Assembly (NCBI GenBank): GCA_016292775.1
Contig: JAEDFN010000022.1
Coordinates: forward strand, 1-26,589
Source: Paludibacteraceae bacterium
GTDB taxonomy: Bacteria; Bacteroidota; Bacteroidia; Bacteroidales; Paludibacteraceae
Length of the DNA stretch: 26,589 bases
Direction: 5' to 3'
Position 1 is the first letter of the stretch, and each line of letters opens with the position of its first letter. This document shows positions 6,619 to 14,813 of this stretch, piece by piece. Under the pieces are notes generated by a model, which did no database searches, had not been told where the DNA came from, and was given only the letters and a program-made list of their open reading frames with translations. The translations under genes and the position numbers were made by a program.

Positions 6619-7788
6619 ATGGAAGCTATCCTTTTTCTACTCTTAATGCCTTATTTTGCTCTGATACTATTTTTATGCATAAGGCTCTATTTTCCAAAGA
6701 ATTATCCGCCCGAAGATAGCATAGATACCGATGGCAGATTAGCTATAGTGGTGGCGTGCAAGAATGAGGAGGACAATCTGCCCCTGCTCTTTAGCTCTAT
6801 CGAAAGGCAACACTCTATGCCTAAGGAGATTATCTTTGTAGACGACAATTCTACGGACAATACTTTTGCTATTTTACTTGATTTCGCAAAAAAGCTACCT
6901 AATGTAATAGTACTTCAAAGCCCGGGCAATGGCAAGAAAGCCGCTCTTATAGAGGGTGTTAAGCATAGCACTGCCAAATATGTGCTCTTCACCGATGCCG
7001 ACTGTATCCTCCCGGATGAGTACTGCCTCAATGCAAAAATATTTCTCACTACTCACTCGGTAGATATGCTCCTCGGAGGAGTAAAGTTGCACTATCTTTC
7101 TTCAAATTTTGCAGGGGACTTTTCGGTAAAAACCGATATCTCCGACTTTGCTTTGAACCCGTTCAAGGCTTTCGAGATTTTGGATTTAGGCAGCCTTCAA
7201 GCGGTTTCCGCCGGCTCTGCAATGATGGGATGCCCTATCATGTGCAATGGTGCCAATATGATAGTGCGCCGCGACATCTACCTCGAGCACATCAGCGGCA
7301 TACGCACCGATATCCCTTCGGGCGACGATATGTTCATGCTACACAATATCAAGGCTTCCAACGGCAAAATTTTCTACCTCTTCCGTCCCGAACTCATCAT
7401 CTCCACTCGAGGAAATGATAACCCGCTCTCTTTCTTTACTCAACGCAAAAGGTGGATAGGCAAACTACCTGCTTATACCGATAAATTCACCGTGGCTACC
7501 GCTACTATCACCGCCGTTACAAATATCATGCTCACCGCACTTTACATAGCCTCCATTTTCAATAGCGGTTTTCTGCTAATGGCAGCAATGGCTTACATTA
7601 TCAAACTCATCGTCGACTGCATCGCCATCATCCCTTATCTGAAAACGATAAACAAGCGAAACTTGCTCTATTACATGCCGTTAATGTCGATTTTCTACCC
7701 GTTTTACGTCACTTTCACCGGCATCGTTTCCGTAATAGGTTTCGTTATAAAAAACAATAAAACCACCAAAATAAGGATGGGCAAATGA
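6619..7788 (+). CDS. Membrane-associated family 2 glycosyltransferase
   Basis: A 389-residue processive-type GT2 enzyme that would transfer a sugar from a nucleotide donor to an envelope acceptor at the inner membrane. An N-terminal membrane helix is followed by the GT-A domain: LAIVVACKNEEDNLP, the nucleotide-binding DDN at D75-D76, the metal-binding DAD at 126-128 (FTDADCILP), the catalytic-base region SGDDMF around D236-D237, and QRKRW at 275-279. Three or so C-terminal membrane helices follow. The frame is also open from a TTG at 6613, but ATG at 6619 is the natural start. The donor and product cannot be read from the sequence. The last 37 bases of similarity near its 3' end are duplicated just downstream (see repeat). 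Confidence 0.92.
   Translation: MEAILFLLLMPYFALILFLCIRLYFPKNYPPEDSIDTDGRLAIVVACKNEEDNLPLLFSSIERQHSMPKEIIFVDDNSTDNTFAILLDFAKKLPNVIVLQSPGNGKKAALIEGVKHSTAKYVLFTDADCILPDEYCLNAKIFLTTHSVDMLLGGVKLHYLSSNFAGDFSVKTDISDFALNPFKAFEILDLGSLQAVSAGSAMMGCPIMCNGANMIVRRDIYLEHISGIRTDIPSGDDMFMLHNIKASNGKIFYLFRPELIISTRGNDNPLSFFTQRKRWIGKLPAYTDKFTVATATITAVTNIMLTALYIASIFNSGFLLMAAMAYIIKLIVDCIAIIPYLKTINKRNLLYYMPLMSIFYPFYVTFTGIVSVIGFVIKNNKTTKIRMGK
7726..7762 (+). repeat. 37-bp direct repeat, copy 1 (within the glycosyltransferase 3' end)
   Basis: From GTTTCCGTAATAGGTTTC to ACAATAAAA. It matches 7793-7829 with two G-to-A differences and lies inside codons of the last membrane helix and tail. Confidence 0.9.
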
Positions 7789-7792
7789 ATTT

Positions 7793-7829
7793 GTTTCCGT
7801 AATAGATTTCATTATAAAAAACAATAAAA
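7793..7829 (+). repeat. 37-bp direct repeat, copy 2 (between glycosyltransferase and secA)
   Basis: A non-coding second copy of the glycosyltransferase 3' end, 67 bases downstream. It ends just before the -33 region of secA. It looks like a partial tandem duplication that left a fossil of the gene end in the secA upstream region. Confidence 0.9.
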
Positions 7830-7835
7830 AGCATA

Positions 7836-7866
7836 TTGCATAAAAAAATATTTATTCGTAACTTTG
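7836..7866 (+). promoter_or_regulatory. secA promoter (-33 TTG, -7 TAACTTTG)
   Basis: TAACTTTG at 7859-7866 matches the Bacteroidota -7 box, and TTG at 7836-7838 sits 20 bases upstream, the usual spacing. The box ends 27 bases before the chosen secA ATG and overlaps an alternative in-frame TTG, which therefore cannot be the start. Confidence 0.7.
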
Positions 7867-7893
7867 CAATCGATAAAAAATCAAAATATTAAT

Positions 7894-10800
7894 ATGGGAT
7901 TTAACGAATTTTTAAGTAAAATCTTCGGAAATAAAGCCGAAAGAGACCTGAAAGAGATAAAGCCGATAGTAGAAAAGATAAAAGCGGTATATCCCTCAAT
8001 ATCAAAATTAAGCAACGACGAATTGCGTGCACGCACTGCAGCTTTACGTGCCGAGCTTGCCGACGCCGTTAAGGATAAAAAAGCTGAAATAGAAAAACTT
8101 AAAGCTAAGGTTGAAGAGACCGAGATAAACAAACGCGAGCAAATCTATTCTGAAATCGACAAGATAGAAAAGAAAATTCTCAACATCCAAGAGGAAGAAT
8201 TAAACAAGATATTGCCTGAAGTATTCTCAATAGTAAAAGATACTGCGCGCCGATTTGCCGAGAACTCTACATTGGAAGTCACTGCAACGGACTTCGACCG
8301 TGACCTCGCCGCCAAGCACGATTTCGTGACGATAGAGGGCGACAAAGCTATTTATAGCAACCAATGGGAGGCAGGCGGAAATATGCACACATGGGATATG
8401 GTTCACTACGATGTACAGCTCATCGGCGGTGTGGCTCTCCACCAAGGAAAGATAGCGGAGATGGCTACCGGTGAAGGAAAAACCCTCGTTGCCACCCTAC
8501 CTGTATTCCTCAACGCACTCACAGGCAATGGTGTTCATGTTGTTACCGTGAACGACTACCTCTCTAAGCGTGACTCTGAATGGATGGGTCCTATATACAT
8601 GTTCCACGGCATCAGCGTTGACTGTATCGACAAGCACAAGCCAAATAGCGACGAGCGCCGCAAAGCTTATAATGCCGACATCACCTTCGGTACCAACAAC
8701 GAATTCGGCTTCGATTACCTTCGCGACAATATGGCTTCTTCGCCTATCGACCTGGTGCAACGCTCTCATCACTACGCTATTGTCGATGAGGTGGACTCCG
8801 TGTTAATCGACGATGCCCGTACCCCTCTCATCATCTCCGGTCCTGTGGCAAAAGGCGAAGACCAAATGTTCGAAGAGTACTGCCCTCGCGTGGAAAGACT
8901 TGTAAAACAGCAATCTGCAATGGCTACTCAATACCTTATTGAAGCCAAAAACAAAATACATAGCGAAGATAAAAAAGTAGCTGAAGAGGGTGCCCTCGCC
9001 CTATTCCGCTCTTATAAAGCTATGCCGAAAAATAAAGCCCTCATCAAATTCCTCTCCGAGCAGGGCATCAAACAAACCCTTATCAAAACGGAAGAATTCT
9101 ATATGCAGGAAAACAACCGTAACATGCATATAGCTACCGACCCTCTCCTCTTCGTTATCAACGAAAAACAAAACACTATCGACCTCACCGACAAGGGTAT
9201 AGATATTATGACGGGCTCTACCGAAGACCCTGAATTCTTCGTACTCCCGGATATCGGCTCCGAAATAGCGGAAATAGAAAAGAGCAACTTATCAGAAGAA
9301 GAAAAACAGATAAAGAAAGACGCGGCATTCCAGAACTATGCAGTAAAATCGGAACGCGTACACACTGTAAATCAACTTCTTAAAGCTTATACATTATTCA
9401 TAAAAGACGACCAGTATGTGGTGATGGACAATAAGGTACTTATTGTAGACGAGCAAACGGGTCGTATTATGGATGGTCGCCGCTATAGCGACGGACTCCA
9501 CCAAGCTATCGAGGCCAAAGAGCATGTAAAAGTAGAGGCTGCCACACAAACATACGCCACCATCACTCTGCAAAACTACTTCCGTATGTACCACAAACTC
9601 GCAGGTATGACGGGTACTGCCGAGACCGAAGCGGGCGAATTCTGGGATATCTACAAACTCGATGTTGTGGTAATCCCAACCAACAAACCTATAGCACGTA
9701 TAGATATGGAAGACCGTATCTATAAAACTAAACGTGAAAAATACAACGCAGTAATAGAAGAGATTGTAAAACTGGTATCCGAAGGCCGACCTGTACTTGT
9801 AGGTACCACATCGGTAGAGATTTCCGAGCTCCTCAGTCGTATGCTTACAATACGCAAGATAAAGCACAACGTATTGAATGCCAAGCTCCACCAAAAGGAG
9901 GCGGACATTGTAGCCGAAGCGGGCCGTAAAGGTACTGTAACCATAGCCACCAACATGGCAGGCCGTGGTACCGATATCAAGCTCACCGACGAGGTAAAAG
10001 CTGCGGGAGGTCTTGCCATCATAGGTACCGAGCGCCACGAAAGCCGCCGCGTCGACCGTCAGTTACGCGGTCGTTCCGGACGTCAAGGCGACCCGGGTTC
10101 TTCCGTATTCTACGTCTCCCTCGAAGACGACCTTATGCGCCTCTTCGGCTCTGAAAGAATTTCCAAAGTGATGGACCGCCTCGGTTTCCAAGAGGGTGAG
10201 ATGATTGAGCACTCTATGATTTCAAAATCTATTGAGCGCGCCCAAAAGAAGGTAGAAGAGAACAACTTCGGAATCCGTAAGCGCCTGCTCGAATACGACG
10301 ACGTGATGAATATGCAACGTAAAGTGGTTTACCTCCGTCGCCACCATGCCCTCCTCGGTGAAAGAATCGGTGTGGAAACGGTAAATACTATCTACGATAC
10401 TCTTGCAAATACGGTTAATACTTATCACCCTGACAATGATTACGAAGGCTTCCGTAACGAGATAATGAAGATTTTCGCTATCGAATCGCCTCTCTCCGAA
10501 GCGGAATTCCGCCAAATGAGAACAGAGAAAGTTATCGATACCCTCTCCGATACAATGTTCGAAGTATTCAAACGCAAGATGGATCGTCTTGCAGAAGTGG
10601 CAAACCCGGTTATCAAACGCGTCTACGAAGAGCAAGGCAATCAATACGAAAAGATATTGATACCTATCACCGACGGACGCCGCCAATACAATATCCCGGT
10701 AGACCTAAAAGCCGCCTATGAGTCTGACTCAAAAGAGGTTATCAAAGCATTCGAAAAAGCTCTGCTCCTACTCAATATCGACGAAGGCTGGAAAGAGAAC

Positions 10801-11193
10801 CTTCGCGCTCTCGACGACCTTAAAACGGCTGTGCAAAATGCTACTTACGAGCAGAAAGACCCTCTCGTAATATACAAATTAGAGTCGTTCAACCTCTTCA
10901 CTCGAATGACTACCGACTGCAACCGTAAGATTACCGAAATACTTATGCGCGCACAAATACCGGTACGCGAGTCCGACCCGGTTCGCCGCGCAGAAGAGGC
11001 ACGTCATAAAGACTATAGCAAATACAACACCCAAAAGCAAGACATGTCTGACATCCAACGTGCAGGAAATAAAGATACTCGCGAACAACAAGTTACACAA
11101 CCTATTCACGTGGAGAAAACCGTCGGACGTAACGACCCTTGCCCTTGCGGCTCAGGTAAGAAATACAAAAACTGCCACGGCAAAAACGCTTAA
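7894..11193 (+). CDS. secA: Preprotein translocase ATPase SecA
   Basis: The SecA motor drives unfolded preproteins through SecYEG at the cytoplasmic face of the inner membrane. At 1,099 residues it has the long form normal for Bacteroidota. Visible motifs: Walker A MATGEGKTLVA from residue 190, the DEVDSVLIDDARTPLI Walker B region near 297, GMTGTAETEAGEFWDIY near 571, TSVEISELL near 645, TNMAGRGTDIKL near 686, and ERHESRRVDRQLRGRSGRQG just after. The extreme C-terminus is the zinc/SecB-binding tail CPCGSGKKYKNCHG, with Cys1083, Cys1085, Cys1094 and His1095. A charged coiled-coil insertion lies at about residues 55-100. An in-frame TTG at 7864 is excluded because it lies in the promoter box. 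An intrinsic terminator follows the stop. Confidence 0.98.
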   Translation: MGFNEFLSKIFGNKAERDLKEIKPIVEKIKAVYPSISKLSNDELRARTAALRAELADAVKDKKAEIEKLKAKVEETEINKREQIYSEIDKIEKKILNIQEEELNKILPEVFSIVKDTARRFAENSTLEVTATDFDRDLAAKHDFVTIEGDKAIYSNQWEAGGNMHTWDMVHYDVQLIGGVALHQGKIAEMATGEGKTLVATLPVFLNALTGNGVHVVTVNDYLSKRDSEWMGPIYMFHGISVDCIDKHKPNSDERRKAYNADITFGTNNEFGFDYLRDNMASSPIDLVQRSHHYAIVDEVDSVLIDDARTPLIISGPVAKGEDQMFEEYCPRVERLVKQQSAMATQYLIEAKNKIHSEDKKVAEEGALALFRSYKAMPKNKALIKFLSEQGIKQTLIKTEEFYMQENNRNMHIATDPLLFVINEKQNTIDLTDKGIDIMTGSTEDPEFFVLPDIGSEIAEIEKSNLSEEEKQIKKDAAFQNYAVKSERVHTVNQLLKAYTLFIKDDQYVVMDNKVLIVDEQTGRIMDGRRYSDGLHQAIEAKEHVKVEAATQTYATITLQNYFRMYHKLAGMTGTAETEAGEFWDIYKLDVVVIPTNKPIARIDMEDRIYKTKREKYNAVIEEIVKLVSEGRPVLVGTTSVEISELLSRMLTIRKIKHNVLNAKLHQKEADIVAEAGRKGTVTIATNMAGRGTDIKLTDEVKAAGGLAIIGTERHESRRVDRQLRGRSGRQGDPGSSVFYVSLEDDLMRLFGSERISKVMDRLGFQEGEMIEHSMISKSIERAQKKVEENNFGIRKRLLEYDDVMNMQRKVVYLRRHHALLGERIGVETVNTIYDTLANTVNTYHPDNDYEGFRNEIMKIFAIESPLSEAEFRQMRTEKVIDTLSDTMFEVFKRKMDRLAEVANPVIKRVYEEQGNQYEKILIPITDGRRQYNIPVDLKAAYESDSKEVIKAFEKALLLLNIDEGWKENLRALDDLKTAVQNATYEQKDPLVIYKLESFNLFTRMTTDCNRKITEILMRAQIPVRESDPVRRAEEARHKDYSKYNTQKQDMSDIQRAGNKDTREQQVTQPIHVEKTVGRNDPCPCGSGKKYKNCHGKNA

Positions 11194-11228
11194 TTAATTG
11201 TGTATTAAAATTTCTTTTATATATCATT

Positions 11229-11266
11229 GCGCCGAAAAGTAATTCGCTTTTCGGCGTAATTTTAAT
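11229..11266 (+). terminator. Intrinsic terminator of secA
   Basis: Perfect 10-bp stem CGCCGAAAAG / CTTTTCGGCG (11230-11239 with 11247-11256) with a 7-base loop, followed by TAATTTTAATTT. It lies 36 bases after the secA stop. Confidence 0.85.
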
Positions 11267-11296
11267 TTACTAAACTTCCCTTTCCTCTCAAAGCAT

Positions 11297-11398
11297 ACCG
11301 ATTTATCAAAATAATATCTTGCACAAAATTGAGGTGCTTACTCCGAAAGTCGATTATAAGATTATAAGAAACCGATTTATCAAAAAGTATCTTTCTTT
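11297..11398 (+). promoter_or_regulatory. Leader of the tldE homologue with duplicated promoter-like segment
   Basis: The 15-mer ACCGATTTATCAAAA occurs at 11297-11311 and 11371-11385. Each copy is followed within 3 bases by TATCTT. In the second copy this reads TATCTTTC, one base from TAnnTTTG and about 45 bases before the ATG, so it is the likelier promoter. Confidence 0.4.
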
Positions 11399-11441
11399 AA
11401 AAATTTTTCAAACAATACATTGTTAAAGATTAACAATCACT

Positions 11442-12755
11442 ATGAATAAAAAACAACAAGAGGCTATACAACTCGCTGAATTTGCAATACACTGCGCCCA
11501 AAAACATGAAGCAGAGCAGGTAAACGTATATATCCAAAGTTCGGAAAATGAGAAACTTGTGATTACAGACGGTGAAACGGAAAACCTCAGCTACAACGAG
11601 CAACAAGCTATAATCATCTCACTCTACCACAACGAGCGTAACAATACTATCACTTGCTCTCACTTAAATAAAGAGGCTTTAGAGCAATTTATCATCAATG
11701 GTATCAACAACATAAAATACCTTGCGCCGGACCCTTATGAGCGTCAATTACCAAAAAATCTTTGCTATGATGAGGGCTATATTGATTTAGGCTTGTACGA
11801 TGAAAATATCGATAAAGTAGACTTTGAGCGTCAGAAAGATATTTGCTTAACAGAGCAACAACGCATTGTAGGCAGTGATGTGATAACTTCCTCTTGCGGA
11901 ATAAACAAAAAGAAAGCGGAAAAACTTTGCCTTTTCAGCAACGGTTTTTTTGGAATAAGCAGAGAGACGATATTATCCATCTATACCTCCGCCACCATTT
12001 CCGACAGCAACGAGATGCGCCGACAACACTATGAATCAAGAACATATATCAACGGCGACCATCTCGGAACAGAAAATCTCGGTAGCCGCACACTATCGTA
12101 TGCTCGCGCAAAAAAAGGAGCAGAGAGCATAGAGTCCGGAAGATATACAACCATCATCCACAACAGCATAACTCCCGATATCTTAGATCCGCTTATTTCA
12201 GCCACTTACGGTAGCAAGATATACGATAAGCACTCCTTCTTATGTAATAAAATCGACAAAAAAATCACATCCGATATACTTACAATAAAATGTCTTCCAC
12301 GCACATACGGCAGAATCGGAGCCAAAGAATTCACCAGCGACGGCCTGCCTGCCACCGACATGAATGTAATAACGAACGGAGTGTTGAATAATTATTTTAT
12401 CAACTATCGCTATTCCCTAAAAATGCAGATGGCGCCTACACTCGATTTACCGATATGCACTACGGTAACTCCGGGGCTCCGCACAACAAGCGAAATAATC
12501 TCCACCACCCGAAAGGGAATACTCATCACCGACTTTCTTGGCGGTAATTGCAACCCCGTAAGCGGAGATTTCTCTTATGGTATTGAGGGGTTTTTGATAG
12601 AAAACGGAGTGATTACCAAGCCGATAAGCGAAATGTTGATTACCGGTAACATCCTCGAACTAATGCAGCAATTAGTAGAGATAGGCACCCTACCTCACAC
12701 ACCGGGCAAAAGCCCCTACCCCGCTCTCGTTTTCGAAAACGCCACTATAAACTAA
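11442..12755 (+). CDS. pmbA: TldE/PmbA-family protein (TldD/TldE metallopeptidase partner)
   Basis: A 437-residue member of the TldD/PmbA (U62) family. With its partner TldD, TldE/PmbA forms a heterodimeric zinc protease that degrades unfolded peptides and matures some RiPP peptides. The TldE type is supported by the C-terminal block FLGGNCNPVSGDFSYGIEGF near residues 364-384, then FLIENGVITKPISEM and an ITGN helix, and by absence of the HExxxH zinc motif that defines TldD. The middle carries the KEFTSDGLPATDMNVI region. Identity to well-studied members looks modest. The gene is separated from secA by a terminator, and no TldD gene is next to it in this window. The start is the ATG at 11442. 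The stop precedes a repeat-rich gap. Confidence 0.88.
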   Translation: MNKKQQEAIQLAEFAIHCAQKHEAEQVNVYIQSSENEKLVITDGETENLSYNEQQAIIISLYHNERNNTITCSHLNKEALEQFIINGINNIKYLAPDPYERQLPKNLCYDEGYIDLGLYDENIDKVDFERQKDICLTEQQRIVGSDVITSSCGINKKKAEKLCLFSNGFFGISRETILSIYTSATISDSNEMRRQHYESRTYINGDHLGTENLGSRTLSYARAKKGAESIESGRYTTIIHNSITPDILDPLISATYGSKIYDKHSFLCNKIDKKITSDILTIKCLPRTYGRIGAKEFTSDGLPATDMNVITNGVLNNYFINYRYSLKMQMAPTLDLPICTTVTPGLRTTSEIISTTRKGILITDFLGGNCNPVSGDFSYGIEGFLIENGVITKPISEMLITGNILELMQQLVEIGTLPHTPGKSPYPALVFENATIN

Positions 12756-12765
12756 TATCACTCAC

Positions 12766-12866
12766 ACTCTTAAATAATTACAAGACTTCACTGCATAGCC
12801 GTTGCTCGACTCTAAAAAAATGTCGACATACTCTTAAATAATTACAAGACTTCACTGCAAAGCCGT
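12766..12866. repeat. 37-bp direct repeat pair with 9-bp inverted arms
   Basis: ACTCTTAAATAATTACAAGA to AGCCGT occurs at 12766-12802 and 12830-12866 with a single T/A difference. Following bases add CCGTTGCTC after copy 1 and its reverse complement GAGCAACGG after copy 2, so a long-range fold is possible. Confidence 0.85.
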
Positions 12867-12897
12867 ATCAGAGCAACGGAGGGGTTATTCGTTTTCG

Positions 12898-13055
12898 CGC
12901 CAACTCAAGGATTAAAATCACGCCAACTCAAGGATTAAAATCACGCCAACTCAGGGATTAAAATCACGCCAACTCAGGGGTCAAAATTCAGTTAAAGTGT
13001 TGATTTAGTTGTAAATAAATGTATTTTTACCTCGTCAAAAAACACATCAAAAAAA
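12898..13055 (+). repeat. 23-bp-unit element, copy A (four units plus tail)
   Basis: Four head-to-tail units start at 12898, 12921, 12944 and 12967, each like CGCCAACTCAGGGATTAAAA plus TCA. They are followed by a roughly 70-base tail from TTCAGTTAAAGTGTTGATTT to ACACATCAAAAAAA. The tail matches copy B with only four differences, all transitions, and no gap in between. The short units resemble transposase-binding terminal repeats of IS21-type elements, but no transposase is present. Confidence 0.9.
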
Positions 13056-13201
13056 TCATAAAAAAATAAGGCGGAAAAGTATGAGAAAACCGCTATTCAA
13101 GAATTTGGAGAATTATTATAAAGAGACTTACTCAAGGAAGTATTATTGAAATTCATGTGCATCATGAATACTATGTCTATGCTCAATTTCTAAAAATTAG
13201 T

Positions 13202-13230
13202 GCCACCTCATGGCCAATGCCCGAGGTGGC
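13202..13230 (-). terminator. Probable terminator of the DUF4143 ATPase gene
   Basis: 8-bp stem GCCACCTC / GAGGTGGC with a 13-base loop. Read on the minus strand it is followed by ACTAATTTTTAG. It lies 34 bases past the ATPase stop. Confidence 0.6.
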
Positions 13231-13263
13231 TCCCGATATGTATCGTGTGATAATTACAGAAAT

Positions 13264-14577
13264 TTAACAGTTTGATTTTTTGCCAATGAATCTTGCCTCC
13301 ACTCCGTATAGCGGCACGTTGTCGAGCCAGTCCTCATGGCGGTAGTTGGACATCGAGAACCTAAGTCCGTGCAACGACGGATTGTTTGTGACAATTTGTC
13401 GTAATGATTTGGCACGAAGGTTCTCCTCTGCCTTGACTTCAATCGGTGTAACCTTTCCTTCATGCTGCACAACGAAATCAATCTCAGTGCGTGAGTCATC
13501 AGTGGAATAGTAATATATGTCCAAGTCGTTGATGGTTTCCATTTGTTGAAGGACATATAGCTCAGTAAATGTGCCCTTGTATTCCGAGAAAATATCACTT
13601 CCGATAAGAATCTCGTTGGCAGGTGCATTTACCATAGCCCCAAACAGACCGACATCGAGAATGAAGAGCTTGAACGCCGAAAAGTCCTCGTAGAAACGTA
13701 ACGGCATAACAACCTTTGACACCCTCGGAATCTTATATACCAGTTCGCAATCAACCAACCACTGTATTGCCAATTCGTAATCCTTTGCCCTGGCTCCCTT
13801 TTTCAACAAGCCATAAATGAACTTACGGTTTTCCTTGCCCAACTGTGAGGGGATGGAATTCCATACAAGGTTGATTCGTGGCACCTCGTTGCCAGGAGCA
13901 TGTTTAGAGAAATCACGTTGGTAGTCGCTCAGTATCCCTTGTTGTATCTGCCTGATGGCCGACAGAGGCTGGCCCTCGATAAAGGCACTCACGGCAGCCG
14001 GCATACCACCTGTGAAATAGTATTGTCGAAGCAAGTCAACATACAGCGGAGCGATGGCGTCGATTGATTCATAGTCTTGATTATCCAATGCTTCCTTCTT
14101 GATATTCTCACCTTTAGCCATAAGAAATTCCCCGAATGTCAGCGGAAATAATTTAAGCATATCCACCTTGCCAACAGGAAACGACTCGCCCCTATGCAAC
14201 TGTATGCCCAAAAGAGACCCCGCCACCGCTACATCGTACTCTGGGGCGTCCTCACAGAAATACTTCAACGCCGGCAATCCTTTTGAGATAGACTGTATCT
14301 CGTCAAGAATTATCAGTGTTTCATGTGGGCGAATGTCCACGTTTGTCATGGCACTGATATTTCTTATGATTCGGGGGATGTCATAACCATCTTCGAATAT
14401 GGCCTTCATCTGGATTGACTTGTCGCAGTTTATGTATGCAACATTCTTGTACTCTTTTTCTCCAAAATGTTTGAGTAGCCATGTCTTCCCCACTTGGCGT
14501 GCACCGTTGACGATTAGTGGTTTATGCCGTGGGTTATTCTTCCATTCCAACAATTGCTTATAAGCTTTTCTTTCCAT
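13264..14577 (-). CDS. AAA family ATPase with DUF4143 domain
   Basis: A 437-residue cytoplasmic ATPase of the AAA/DUF4143 family, very common in Bacteroidota and archaea but of uncertain role. The N-terminal P-loop is GARQVGKT at residues 25-32, and Walker B is LIILDEIQ at 88-95. A sensor-like VAVAGSLLG follows, and LFPLTFGEFL is a family hallmark. The C-terminal half is DUF4143, ending in a PD-(D/E)xK-like core with EIDFVV near 365-370 and IEVKAEE near 378-384, which suggests a nuclease fold that may or may not be active. The gene is intact. It has its own -7 box at 14675-14682 and a repeat-built leader. It lies between two copies of a direct repeat, so it may be a mobile cassette. A toxin, defence or DNA-repair role is speculation. 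Confidence 0.93.
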   Translation of the reverse strand: MERKAYKQLLEWKNNPRHKPLIVNGARQVGKTWLLKHFGEKEYKNVAYINCDKSIQMKAIFEDGYDIPRIIRNISAMTNVDIRPHETLIILDEIQSISKGLPALKYFCEDAPEYDVAVAGSLLGIQLHRGESFPVGKVDMLKLFPLTFGEFLMAKGENIKKEALDNQDYESIDAIAPLYVDLLRQYYFTGGMPAAVSAFIEGQPLSAIRQIQQGILSDYQRDFSKHAPGNEVPRINLVWNSIPSQLGKENRKFIYGLLKKGARAKDYELAIQWLVDCELVYKIPRVSKVVMPLRFYEDFSAFKLFILDVGLFGAMVNAPANEILIGSDIFSEYKGTFTELYVLQQMETINDLDIYYYSTDDSRTEIDFVVQHEGKVTPIEVKAEENLRAKSLRQIVTNNPSLHGLRFSMSNYRHEDWLDNVPLYGVEARFIGKKSNC

Positions 14578-14662
14578 TGTTTACATTTTTATGCATGAAC
14601 TTTAGTTCATTTACTACATTTTTATGCATGAACTTTAGTCTTCTTGCTACACTTTTATGCAT
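14558..14662 (-). CDS. Candidate leader ORF (34 codons) built from 33-bp repeats
   Basis: Between the ATPase -7 box and its ATG, a single reading frame runs through all three 33-bp repeats. It encodes an 11-residue unit repeated, MHKSVARRLKF then MHKNVVNELKF, followed by MHKNVNNGKKSL. Each repeat supplies an ATG, and the frame ends at TAA (14560-14558), 20 bases inside the ATPase gene in another frame. This layout would suit translational coupling or attenuation. No strong ribosome site is seen, and the frame could be a by-product of a 33-base repeat length. Treat it as a hypothesis. Confidence 0.35.
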   Translation of the reverse strand: MHKSVARRLKFMHKNVVNELKFMHKNVNNGKKSL

Positions 14663-14672
14663 GAATATTGTT
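14583..14672 (-). repeat. Three 33-bp tandem repeats in the ATPase 5' leader
   Basis: The ATGCAT core recurs at exactly 33-base spacing (14591, 14624, 14657) inside ACATTTTTATGCATGAAC-type units. The first two share 24 bases and the third is diverged. The first unit also has the palindrome ATGAAC TTTA GTTCAT. The units lie downstream of the predicted promoter, so they would be transcribed. Confidence 0.9.
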
Positions 14673-14674
14673 GG

Positions 14675-14682
14675 CAAAGTTA
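14675..14682 (-). promoter_or_regulatory. Predicted -7 box for the DUF4143 ATPase
   Basis: On the minus strand the sequence is TAACTTTG, an exact match to TAnnTTTG, about 98 bases upstream of the ATG. The intervening leader is occupied by the three 33-bp repeats. Confidence 0.55.
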
Positions 14683-14813
14683 ATCAAAATATTCAATATA
14701 TGGAATAATACCTTATGATATTTATGTGATTTTAACTATAACAACAATACCATCCTTCTTAATTATGCCATTTGCCTTATGGGCATGACCAAATAGATGA
14801 AGTTGAGGTTTCG

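Larger units (their letters stand above)
12756..13263. other. Gene-free, repeat-rich gap between tldE and the ATPase
   Basis: No coding frame of note. It holds a 37-bp direct repeat pair (12766-12802, 12830-12866), the first copy of the 23-bp-unit element (12898-13055), and a hairpin near 13202-13230. The longest ATG frame, from 13081, gives only 22 residues. Confidence 0.6.

Noticed and set aside
9394..10038. 214-codon minus-strand ORF inside secA
   Set aside because: It is antisense to conserved SecA motifs and shows no family pattern.
12898..12990. CRISPR-like array of 23-bp repeats
   Set aside because: Units are head to tail with no unique spacers, only three or four copies, and no cas genes nearby.
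14517..14708. 63-codon plus-strand ORF with repeated LCMNFS segments
   Set aside because: It is the antisense reading of the 33-bp leader repeats and has no promoter in its direction.
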